This document shows, in pieces, positions 1 through 5,945 of a stretch of DNA of 12,236 bases. The stretch's first letter is position 1. Each line of letters opens with the position of its first letter. The position numbers and the translations under genes were made by a program. The DNA is from Euryarchaeota archaeon UBA126. GTDB taxonomy: Archaea > Thermoplasmatota > Poseidoniia > Poseidoniales > Thalassarchaeaceae. The DNA lies in NCBI GenBank assembly GCA_002497025.1, contig DAMG01000015.1:1-12236 (forward strand), given 5' to 3'. A model generated the notes under the pieces. That model was not told where the DNA came from. It searched no databases and worked only from the letters and a program-made list of their open reading frames with translations.

Positions 1-222
1 GATACGGCGCAGGCCCATCCTATGCCGCCGGAGCTTTGACCCACTCACCGTTCCAGGCGTAGTGGGCTATGGGGCATTATTCTCAGTTTCCCGAGGTTAT
101 TCCCCAGCATAGGGCAGGTTACCCACGTGTTACTGAGCGGTACGCCGAGTCCCTAAGACTCTCGACTCGCATGGCTTAATCGAACTCCAATAGCGGTAGC
201 CTCCGGCAGGATCAACCGGATT
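1..222 (-). rRNA. rrs: 16S ribosomal RNA, 5' portion (runs off the window)
   Basis: Read on the minus strand, this stretch begins with the archaeal small-subunit signature CCGGTTGATCCTGCCGG (about 219 down to 203). It continues with conserved 16S blocks such as ATTAAGCCATGCGAGTC and CAGTAACACGTGGGTAACC. The 5' end is placed near 222 by alignment to the archaeal start AUUCCGG, which here reads AATCCGG; the exact mature end is inferred. Only about the first 220 nucleotides are present, and the rest lies beyond position 1. The gene is transcribed in the same direction as the ribosomal-protein genes and follows secY after a spacer of about 430 bases. The sequence is clearly archaeal, but the lineage cannot be fixed by eye. 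Confidence 0.97.
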
Positions 223-349
223 TCGCGTGAGCGGAATCACAATCCTAACGGAAGTATCGAGTGGATCACAAGTTTTTGCTGATTCTTATTGAAAATTGAC
301 GCAGGATCACCGATTCTATTTTTTGAATTTGAATCGAAATAATCTGCTT

Positions 350-376
350 CTTGCACCCCCTATGTCGGGGGTCAAG
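350..376 (-). other. Strong GC hairpin in the 16S leader
   Basis: On the minus strand CTTG-ACCCCC, a loop GACATA, then GGGGGT, one bulged G, and CAAG. This gives ten base pairs (350-353 with 373-376, and 355-360 with 367-372) and a single-base bulge at 354. It is among the most stable stems in the spacer and is not followed by a U-tract. It is probably a leader RNA structure; its role is unknown. Confidence 0.6.
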
Positions 377-381
377 TTGAA

Positions 382-403
382 CGTGGTTCACCTCTCAACC
401 ACG
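382..403 (-). other. Hairpin in the 16S leader
   Basis: Seven perfect base pairs (382-388 with 397-403, CGTGGTT/AACCACG) enclose an 8-base loop. An alternative 5-bp stem, CGAAC/GTTCG (402-406 with 410-414), shares its edge, so the two would compete. No T-run follows on the transcribed strand, so it does not look like a terminator. Confidence 0.55.
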
Positions 404-434
404 AACTAAGTTCGCGGCAGCATTTCCTCGGCGT

Positions 435-500
435 GCGTCTGACTTGATGGAGAACATCACCGGACTCTAGAGTCCTCAGTCTCCAACGCCAGTCTGACGC
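435..500 (-). other. Long imperfect hairpin in the 16S leader
   Basis: Bases 435-444 pair with 491-500 (9 of 10 pairs, one T-T mismatch at 440/495). After a 3x5 internal loop, 448-453 pairs with 480-485 (TGGAGA/TCTCCA). Inside is a perfect 14-base palindrome at 462-475 (GGACTCTAGAGTCC), able to form a 5-bp stem with a CTAG loop. The three coaxial stems make one extended rod-like structure of 66 bases. It may be a processing or antitermination element of the pre-rRNA; the function is inferred. Confidence 0.6.
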
Positions 501-520
501 AGCAGGTCGCCGACCGACCT

Positions 521-532
521 TATGTATATGAA
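521..532 (-). promoter_or_regulatory. Alternative TATA-like element upstream of the leader hairpin
   Basis: The minus strand reads TTCATATACATA here. A start about 25 bases downstream would fall near position 500, exactly where the long imperfect hairpin (435-500) begins. It is a weaker match to box A than the element at 593-599, and the two could act as tandem promoters. There is no experimental support in the sequence itself. Confidence 0.25.
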
Positions 533-592
533 TATGACGAGAAGCCTGAGATTGATAATCGATGTGCTGCGAGGCTGTTCCTTAGTATTGAG

Positions 593-599
593 ATATAAA
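593..599 (-). promoter_or_regulatory. Candidate TATA box for the 16S transcript
   Basis: The minus strand reads GTTTATATC, close to the archaeal box A consensus TTTAWATA, 55 bases after the secY stop and about 370 bases before 16S. Transcription would start roughly 25 bases downstream, near 570. The upstream flank is GC-rich (GCGCGGCG) rather than a purine-rich BRE, which lowers confidence. It is the best-matching TATA element in the spacer. Confidence 0.42.
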
Positions 600-654
600 C
601 GCCGCGCTTCAATTTTCTAGACATTTGAAACTATTAATTTCGAGTGGAAAGAAA

Positions 655-2577
655 TCATTCAGCGCCAAAGAATTCTCTTAACACAGGGTGCATTTCCATG
701 GCTTGTTCCTTCTGAATTTGTTCATAGGTTCTGAGGATAATTCCGACCGCTAGAAGTAAACCTGTACCGGTGGCATTACCTACAGTTCCGAGCAGATCTG
801 CACCAGCTGCTAGAAGACCTACGAAGGCACCGGAAAAGACGGTGACAGGTGGAATATATCTCTCCAGGATTCTCTCTAGAACAACTGGATTCTTTCGGAA
901 TCCTGGGATTTGCATACCTGTACGCTCTATTTGTTTTGCAACGTCTTTTGCACCCATGTTTGTTGTCTCAATCCAGAACTTCGCGAATATAGTGGAACCT
1001 ACTGTCATGAATGTCACATAGACGATAACATGCACCATAATCTGCCAAAGCTCGTGACCATAAGCATCCCCTGATTGATTCAATAACGGAATCAACCAAT
1101 CACCTACACCGTTAACCATAGAGGAGTACCAAGCAAATCCACCCGATGGCGTTGTGGCCCCTGGTTCATATGATCCAAACCAATGAGCCATACTCCAGGA
1201 GCCTTCCTTACCCAATATTGGTACAGTTGAAAGGACTGGATGTGACCAGAATAGCAAAGTGAACATATTGACGTTTGCTAAAAGAGCAGCCATCAAAATC
1301 ACAGGAATATTGCTCGCATAGACGAGTCGAATTGGATACTGTCCTCTGTGGCCTCTAACTTTACCATGTGTCAATGGCAATTCCAGTTTACTTGATTCTG
1401 CATAGGCAACTACGAGGAACACAATAATCGAAGAAATCAATGCCGCAACAGGATTGGCATGGTTCAGTAATATGAGTTCGAAACCATTTTGCGAAACCAA
1501 TTCGGCATTCGTTGCTGTCCTAAGAGTGTAGAAAATCATGGGAAGGGTCCCCGATGGAGGATTTTGTAATGAGTAAGGGCTACCCTGTACCGTTGCTATA
1601 GGAGATAATGTTCCAACGAAGGTTGACTGAGCAACTCCTGCAGCAATGAATAGAGAAATACCACTTCCTATACCCCACTTGCTGACCAATTCATCAAGTA
1701 GGAAAACAAGGTATGAGCCTATGAATAGTTGAGCCACAATTATTGCATTTGCCCAACCTAGGCCAAACTGAATGATGATATCCTCATGTGGATCAAGGAA
1801 CCCGTATACTTGAGGTATCGATTCAATTGGAATCATCAATAGAACCAATATCTTCTGCACACCTTGGTAGAGTTGCTTGTCTGCAGAATCCTGTAAATCT
1901 AATTGAATGATCTTTGCACCAGCGAAAAGCTGCATGATAATCGATGCTGTAACGATAGGACCTATTCCAAGGTGCATGATCGAACCGGATGCGCCAGCCA
2001 TAATCGCACGGAATGATGAGAATACGTCGAGTGTAGACTCAGAAAGACCCCAAATCATTACGTTTGTCATCATGAAGTAGATGATTAGGACAAGTGTTGT
2101 AGTCCACAATTTTTGGTTGAATCTAACGTGACCATCGGGTTTTGTTATAGATGGATATACATCGACTAGTCGTTGCAGTGCATACAATCTACTAGATTCA
2201 GAACCAGAATACATTAGGCAGGCCAACGCAAGACCGGCTCCAAGACCAAGTATACCTACGCCGACTAGTAAGAATCCAACAGTTGATGAATCTTCTAACC
2301 CCCACCCGAAGAAGAATGCAATGAATGCTAGCCAAATTACTGGCTTGAGCATCCGTCCGAGATACGGAATCTCAGCTATATTTTCTGGAAGATCATTGGA
2401 AGTACCCCAGATTACGAAACCAATGTATGGGAAAGATGTAGCAAACATCGTCATTGCCTTCATTTGGGCATCTGAGTCAGTGCCAAACAATGTGTCCTGT
2501 TGCCACCATGCCAAAGCACCCCAGTAAACGACTGAAAGAGCCACAATCCCAAGTACTGAAGGACGGCGCTCAACCAT
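655..2577 (-). CDS. secY: Preprotein translocase subunit SecY with an extra N-terminal membrane region
   Basis: This is the central channel of the Sec translocon in the cytoplasmic membrane. The SecY core starts near residue 130. It shows an amphipathic N-terminal helix, TM1 (about 157-177), a plug-like segment (about 183-203), the LGIGPIVTASIIMQL TM2 motif, GIGSGISLFIAAGV (302-315), the cytosolic loop HGKVRGHRGQYPIR (404-417), and IPGFRKN followed by RYIPPVTV near the C-terminus. At 640 residues it is well above the usual archaeal length of about 430-490. The first 128 residues are additional and hydrophobic, with likely membrane spans near 8-25, 41-58, 76-93 and 99-123. The external TM5-6 and TM7-8 loops are also enlarged. 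The start at 2577 is chosen because AGAGGTG lies just upstream; an in-frame start at 2592 lies before that site. No Shine-Dalgarno site precedes the internal Met at residue 122. It is the last gene of the cluster, 35 bases after uL15. Confidence 0.95.
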   Translation of the reverse strand: MVERRPSVLGIVALSVVYWGALAWWQQDTLFGTDSDAQMKAMTMFATSFPYIGFVIWGTSNDLPENIAEIPYLGRMLKPVIWLAFIAFFFGWGLEDSSTVGFLLVGVGILGLGAGLALACLMYSGSESSRLYALQRLVDVYPSITKPDGHVRFNQKLWTTTLVLIIYFMMTNVMIWGLSESTLDVFSSFRAIMAGASGSIMHLGIGPIVTASIIMQLFAGAKIIQLDLQDSADKQLYQGVQKILVLLMIPIESIPQVYGFLDPHEDIIIQFGLGWANAIIVAQLFIGSYLVFLLDELVSKWGIGSGISLFIAAGVAQSTFVGTLSPIATVQGSPYSLQNPPSGTLPMIFYTLRTATNAELVSQNGFELILLNHANPVAALISSIIVFLVVAYAESSKLELPLTHGKVRGHRGQYPIRLVYASNIPVILMAALLANVNMFTLLFWSHPVLSTVPILGKEGSWSMAHWFGSYEPGATTPSGGFAWYSSMVNGVGDWLIPLLNQSGDAYGHELWQIMVHVIVYVTFMTVGSTIFAKFWIETTNMGAKDVAKQIERTGMQIPGFRKNPVVLERILERYIPPVTVFSGAFVGLLAAGADLLGTVGNATGTGLLLAVGIILRTYEQIQKEQAMEMHPVLREFFGAE

Positions 2578-2612
2578 TTTTTCACCTCTCATTCAATTGT
2601 GAACAGTGTAAA

Positions 2613-3041
2613 TCACTCTTCTTCCCATTCTTCCCATTCTTCATCATCATCGTCGCTTAGGTTCACTGAACCACCAGCTGCTTCTACCTTCTCGATCGCA
2701 CGAGCACTTGCAGAAGCCACTGAGATGTTTAGAGCGCGGTCTATACGACCGCTGCCCAGAAGTTTGTCATAGCCCATTTCTGTTAGGTCAATTGAATCTC
2801 CTTCGGCCATCTGAGAAACTTGTATTAGATTGATGCTAACGTTGACATTTCTCAACTTAGGGTGGCGGTTAAAACCGTGCATCCCCCAATGCCCAGGCAT
2901 GTACTTCAGACGGGTCATTAAGCGATGCTTATTGATTCCAGCATTACCACGTCCGCCTCGTAGACCCGCACCTCGACCAGCCTTCTTACCGCGACCGTGG
3001 TAACGGGAGCGTCCTCGGAATTTGTTTGTTCTTGATACCAT
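2613..3041 (-). CDS. rpl15: Large-subunit ribosomal protein uL15
   Basis: This is a 50S protein, 142 residues. The N-terminus is glycine/arginine-rich and typical of uL15 (GRGKKAGRGAGLRGGRGNAG, residues 17-36), an extended rRNA-penetrating tail. It is followed by archaeal-type HRLMTRLKYMPGHWGMHGF and a C-terminal globular part with the characteristic GRIDRALNISVASASARAIEKVEAAGG. The last 13 residues (130-142) are almost purely acidic with two tryptophans, encoded partly by a tandem 9-base repeat. The start follows GAGGTGAATTAA-ATG, 10 bases after uL30. Its place between uL30 and secY is the standard spc order. Confidence 0.97.
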   Translation of the reverse strand: MVSRTNKFRGRSRYHGRGKKAGRGAGLRGGRGNAGINKHRLMTRLKYMPGHWGMHGFNRHPKLRNVNVSINLIQVSQMAEGDSIDLTEMGYDKLLGSGRIDRALNISVASASARAIEKVEAAGGSVNLSDDDDEEWEEWEEE

Positions 3042-3051
3042 TTAATTCACC

Positions 3052-3522
3052 TCAAATCATCCTCTCGGCTAGAGAAGAAATCTCTTCACCTCGGAATCCT
3101 AGAGCACCACCAACAGAGTAAGCTCTCTTGATTCCACCCCAGCCCTTTGAGCCTCTTGGTGGGTGTAATCGAAGAACTGGCTTTAGTCCATCAACAGACT
3201 TCATTGAAGCCTCTCCAGATGCTAAGGCCTTTGCGAAATCCTTGACCGATTTGAAGTCTGATCCCGCTTTTATTGCAGCGTCGTCCACTGGCTTGTCGCC
3301 GACCATTCGGCCACGTTCTTTGAGAAGGTTCTCGATTGTGCCTGCATCTACTACACCCCATGTAACGAAGTCCTTGGACTTCTGAAGCATTCCAGCGTAA
3401 GTAGAACTTTCAGGTACAATTGTTGCGTGGTTAACTCGAGTTAGATTCATCATCGCCATTGTGTCACGAATGCTTCGCTCAACACCACGATCACTACGAA
3501 CTCTTACGATTAGAAAAGTCAT
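3052..3522 (-). CDS. rpl30: Large-subunit ribosomal protein uL30 (archaeal long form)
   Basis: At 156 residues this is the long archaeal/eukaryotic (L7-like) form; bacterial L30 is about 60. The N-terminal ferredoxin-like fold is recognisable: FLIVRVRSDRGVERSIRDTM, then the family pattern MNLTRVNHATIVP. The C-terminal half carries the archaeal LHPPRGSKGWGGIKRAY segment (about 118-134), followed by GGALGFRG. The ATG overlaps the uS5 stop as ATGA and is preceded by GGAGGGG, so translation is probably coupled to uS5. Nothing about it is unusual. Confidence 0.97.
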   Translation of the reverse strand: MTFLIVRVRSDRGVERSIRDTMAMMNLTRVNHATIVPESSTYAGMLQKSKDFVTWGVVDAGTIENLLKERGRMVGDKPVDDAAIKAGSDFKSVKDFAKALASGEASMKSVDGLKPVLRLHPPRGSKGWGGIKRAYSVGGALGFRGEEISSLAERMI

Positions 3523-4289
3523 TGATTACCCCTCCCGCTTATGATATTAAGGCGTCTTTTATCACCCTCGCTGAATCTTGTTTTATTTAGTTCAACAAGG
3601 GCATTGAAGGTAGCCTTAGCATAGTTGATTGTAGTTCGTGTTTGTCCCGCAGAACGACTCCAAACATCGGTCACTCCAGCCAATTGTAGAACTCTACGAC
3701 CGTAGTCTCCGATAACCAGGCCCTTACCTGATGGAGCAGGCATCAGAGTAACTCTAGTTGATCCTGAGCGCCCTGTAATTTTCAGTGGAACCGAAGTACC
3801 TGGGCCTCCACCAGATTCCCAAGAGCCGTTTCCTCTCATTACTGGGATTAGATTTAGTTTGGCTTTATCGATGGCCTTCTTAATAGTTGAAGCGACTTCC
3901 TTACCTTTGCAAATTGCCAAACCGACGTATCCATCACTGTTTCCAACAACACATAGGACGTTGAACCTTACACGTCGGCCTGAATCTGTCATTCGCTGAA
4001 TCATGTTGACTGCAAGAACGTCGTCCTCAAGTCCAGGTAGTAGTGCATCGACAATCTCTACTTCACGGATTGGTAGTCCAGTAGCTAGTGCTTGCTCATA
4101 GGTTAGAATCTCACCGTTTGCGACCATTCGTCCTAGACGTGTACGAGGTTGCCAAGTTCGAAGGGCAGCTAGTGGGTCTGGGCCACGGCGGCGGCGGACG
4201 GGGGCGTCCTCTTCCTCAGCCAAGGCTAGTGCTAGACCTGGGGCGATTGCTGGTGCAGTCTCTACAATTTCGGATTCTTCATCGCTCAT
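3519..4289 (-). CDS. rps5: Small-subunit ribosomal protein uS5
   Basis: This is a 30S protein near the mRNA entry site, with a role in decoding fidelity. It has 256 residues. The archaeal S5 core begins about residue 40 (WQPRTRLGRMVANGEI). It contains the N-terminal RNA-binding domain with VVGNSDGYVGLAICKGKEV (about 114-132) and the C-terminal S5 domain with APSGKGLVIGDYGRRVLQLAGV (about 185-206). Residues 1-39 form an extra low-complexity N-terminus, acidic and alanine-rich, ending in an RRRR cluster. That extension is probably disordered and is not part of the conserved fold. The start follows GGAGG-CCTAATC, two bases after the uL18 stop. Confidence 0.97.
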   Translation of the reverse strand: MSDEESEIVETAPAIAPGLALALAEEEDAPVRRRRGPDPLAALRTWQPRTRLGRMVANGEILTYEQALATGLPIREVEIVDALLPGLEDDVLAVNMIQRMTDSGRRVRFNVLCVVGNSDGYVGLAICKGKEVASTIKKAIDKAKLNLIPVMRGNGSWESGGGPGTSVPLKITGRSGSTRVTLMPAPSGKGLVIGDYGRRVLQLAGVTDVWSRSAGQTRTTINYAKATFNALVELNKTRFSEGDKRRLNIISGRGNQ

Positions 4290-4291
4290 GA

Positions 4292-4801
4292 TTAGGCCTC
4301 CTCAATTGATTTCTTTGCTGCCTCAACCACTTTTGCAATCGAGGCATCGATATGTGAACCATTGATTCTATCGTCATCTGGTAATACGTCTTCACCGTGT
4401 GGTATCTCCATACCAGCATCCACCATTCCCTTGAGAGCTGCAAACACCCTGTTTCCAGAGGTTGAAGCCGCAAGACCAATATCGAGAATTGCTTCATTGT
4501 GCCCTGCAGAAATAGCTGCCTTTGCCATCGCATATCCTGCAACATAACTTGCCGGAATCGATTTTCGGGAGGCATCGATAGGCCACCCATGCTTCTCAAC
4601 TAGAGTGCTTCCATCGATTGATACTTGGGTGGTATCACCTGTTGTTTCGTAATTCACCAATTGGCAAATTGTCTGAGTATTTGTGACTCGAACAACAGCA
4701 CGAGCAACACCTCCTCGAAGCATCTTCATTCTGCGTCGGTAGTCTGTCTCACCGTTTCGGCGACGCTTGAAGCGTAACCTCTGATTCTTTCCGTATGCCA
4801 T
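4292..4801 (-). CDS. rpl18: Large-subunit ribosomal protein uL18
   Basis: This is the 5S rRNA-binding protein of the 50S central protuberance. The archaeal uL18 pattern is clear: basic N-terminus FKRRRNGETDYRRRMKML, RVTNTQTICQLVNY, then GWPIDASRKSIPASYVAGY and LDIGLAASTSGNRVFAALKGMVDAGMEIPH. Two consecutive ATGs (4804 and 4801) are available. The second is preferred because it lies 7 bases after GGAGGTG, which gives a 169-residue protein; the first adds one Met. Either start overlaps the eL19 stop (ATGATG contains its TGA). It ends in TAA, one of only two non-TGA stops here. Confidence 0.96.
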   Translation of the reverse strand: MAYGKNQRLRFKRRRNGETDYRRRMKMLRGGVARAVVRVTNTQTICQLVNYETTGDTTQVSIDGSTLVEKHGWPIDASRKSIPASYVAGYAMAKAAISAGHNEAILDIGLAASTSGNRVFAALKGMVDAGMEIPHGEDVLPDDDRINGSHIDASIAKVVEAAKKSIEEA

Positions 4802-5277
4802 CATTGCTCACCTCCGAGCTTGATTCCGTCGATTTCCATATTCGACATCATGTGGGAGACAGAACGGTACGATCCGCCCTTAGCCTTCCTGTAGTAGTAA
4901 CGATATTCGGAGGAAGTTAGTGATTCATCTCCTCTCATTTCCTTCAAGGTTCTACGCTGAGCACGAATCGTCCTCATCCATCGTTCCTTGCGTGGGTTTC
5001 GTGAGTTTGATGAACCCTTTCTGGAACCTTGACCTGTTCTACGACCCTTTGACTTCTGAGTTGAGGCCTTTCTAGCACGGGAGCGGCTAGTACCAACTAA
5101 TGGACGGGCTTTGATAATGCCCTCATCGATTAGTCTGCGGACATCATCCTTCTGTACAGCATTTGCCACATCATCTAGGTAGTCCTTGTCAATCCAAATT
5201 CTATGGACACCAACAACGCGTCCTTCGCGCTGGCTAAAGATAGCAGCCGCGAGCCTCTTTTGATTTGTTATCATCAT
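4801..5277 (-). CDS. rpl19e: Large-subunit ribosomal protein eL19
   Basis: This is an archaeal/eukaryotic-specific 50S protein with no bacterial counterpart, 158 residues, close to the usual archaeal size of about 150. Family features are visible: QKRLAAAIFSQREGRVV at the N-terminus, WIDKDYLDDVANAVQKDDVRRLIDEGII, the strongly basic hinge with SRSRARK and GRRTGQGSRKG (about 65-86), and the long C-terminal helical part with WMRTIRAQRRTLKEMR and YRYYYRKAKGG. The start overlaps the eL32 stop. Two adjacent ATGs (5277, 5274) are possible; the first is listed, with GGAGGGGTGA upstream. Confidence 0.96.
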   Translation of the reverse strand: MMITNQKRLAAAIFSQREGRVVGVHRIWIDKDYLDDVANAVQKDDVRRLIDEGIIKARPLVGTSRSRARKASTQKSKGRRTGQGSRKGSSNSRNPRKERWMRTIRAQRRTLKEMRGDESLTSSEYRYYYRKAKGGSYRSVSHMMSNMEIDGIKLGGEQ

Positions 5278-5933
5278 CGCAAGTCACCCCTCCGTGAGAT
5301 ACGGCGTCGATTGAGAACTCTCAGACCCAAATCGTCAGCTCTATCGTGGATTGCAGATCGCTTTCGGTTACCTACGGTTTTGGCGATTCTAACTGCTTGC
5401 GTCTCAGGGTCTAAACCTTCGAGATCACTACTCTTGTTCACTAGAACCTCCTCAAATCCAGAAGGGTGTAGTCCTCGTGCTGCAGCTATCTTTCCATAGC
5501 CAACTCGGACCAAGGCTGAACGGTACTTACGGTTCTTCCTCTGGCTGGAATCATCACCTCGAGGTTTCTTCCAACCTGTGCGGGAAAGACGCTTGTAGCG
5601 GAACCATTCCTGCCTTCGGAAGGATGGGGTATTCTTCTTTTGAGCAGCACGGGTTGTTAATGCAGCCTTTGTATCTTCATCAAGTACTGGTTTTTGGCGA
5701 GCGGTGTGTAAGTCGTCCCATTCGTCTTCAAAGAAATCGTCAGATTCGAATTCATCTTCTTCGATATCCATCTCTTCTTCTTCGACCTTTTCCTCTAATT
5801 CTTCTGCTTCTGCAGGCGTATCCGCAGCCTCTTGTAATCGGGCGATTAAGTCCGCCTTCTTTCCAGAAACTGGTAGGCCAGCATCACGAAGCAAATCCTT
5901 GAGTTCAGCGACTGTCATGCTATCATATTCCAT
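5274..5933 (-). CDS. rpl32e: Large-subunit ribosomal protein eL32 with N-terminal SAP domain
   Basis: The C-terminal half (about 95-219) is eL32: FRRQEWFRYKRLSRTGWKKPRG, then YRSALVRVGYGK, HPSGFEEVLV, and a terminal part with RIAKTVGNRKRSAIHDRA and LGLRVLN. The N-terminus is unusual. Residues 5-38 match the SAP (SAF-A/B, Acinus, PIAS) helix-extended-helix motif: a T-V-x-x-LK-x-x-L start, GLPVSGKKADLIARL, then a helix end. A linker of about 38 residues (38-75) follows that is overwhelmingly Glu/Asp. SAP domains usually bind nucleic acid; a role here is inferred. The start at 5933 is supported by GGAGG-GATTATA-ATG and keeps the SAP motif intact. The stop overlaps the eL19 ATG. The total of 219 residues exceeds a bare archaeal eL32 of about 130. 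Confidence 0.95.
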   Translation of the reverse strand: MEYDSMTVAELKDLLRDAGLPVSGKKADLIARLQEAADTPAEAEELEEKVEEEEMDIEEDEFESDDFFEDEWDDLHTARQKPVLDEDTKAALTTRAAQKKNTPSFRRQEWFRYKRLSRTGWKKPRGDDSSQRKNRKYRSALVRVGYGKIAAARGLHPSGFEEVLVNKSSDLEGLDPETQAVRIAKTVGNRKRSAIHDRADDLGLRVLNRRRISRRGDLR

Positions 5934-5945
5934 TATAATCCCTCC

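Larger units (their letters stand above)
223..654 (-). other. Spacer between secY and 16S rRNA: likely rRNA promoter and leader
   Basis: This is the only non-coding stretch over 300 bases. I see no supportable protein gene and no tRNA. Read on the minus strand from secY towards 16S it contains an AT-rich segment, a TATA-like box (593-599), a second AT-rich box (521-532), a long imperfect hairpin (435-500), two further strong hairpins (382-403 and 350-376), a weaker 6-bp stem with a 14-nt loop (311-316 with 331-336), and several short repeats near the 16S end. A small 5-bp stem, GGTCG/CGACC, lies at 505-519. No convincing U-tract terminator follows secY. The best reading is a promoter plus a structured pre-16S leader. 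Half of an archaeal processing stem could lie here, but its partner 3' of 16S is outside the window. Confidence 0.75.

Noticed and set aside
350..414. Possible tRNA gene in the spacer
   Set aside because: The hairpins do not form a cloverleaf; there is no T-loop consensus and no 7-bp acceptor stem at the right distance.
640..654. Possible terminator after secY
   Set aside because: The transcribed strand has only a broken T-rich stretch, with no clear U-tract of five or more and no stem.
223..654. Mobile element, CRISPR array or defence system
   Set aside because: There are no transposase-like frames, no regularly spaced long repeats and no terminal inverted repeats. The rest of the window is a conserved ribosomal cluster.
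4279..4599. A 106-codon open frame on the minus strand
   Set aside because: It lies wholly inside uL18 in another frame, with no family resemblance and no independent ribosome-binding site.
5477..5902. A 141-codon open frame on the plus strand
   Set aside because: It is antisense to eL32. Its leucine/serine-rich low complexity is a mirror of the acidic linker codons.
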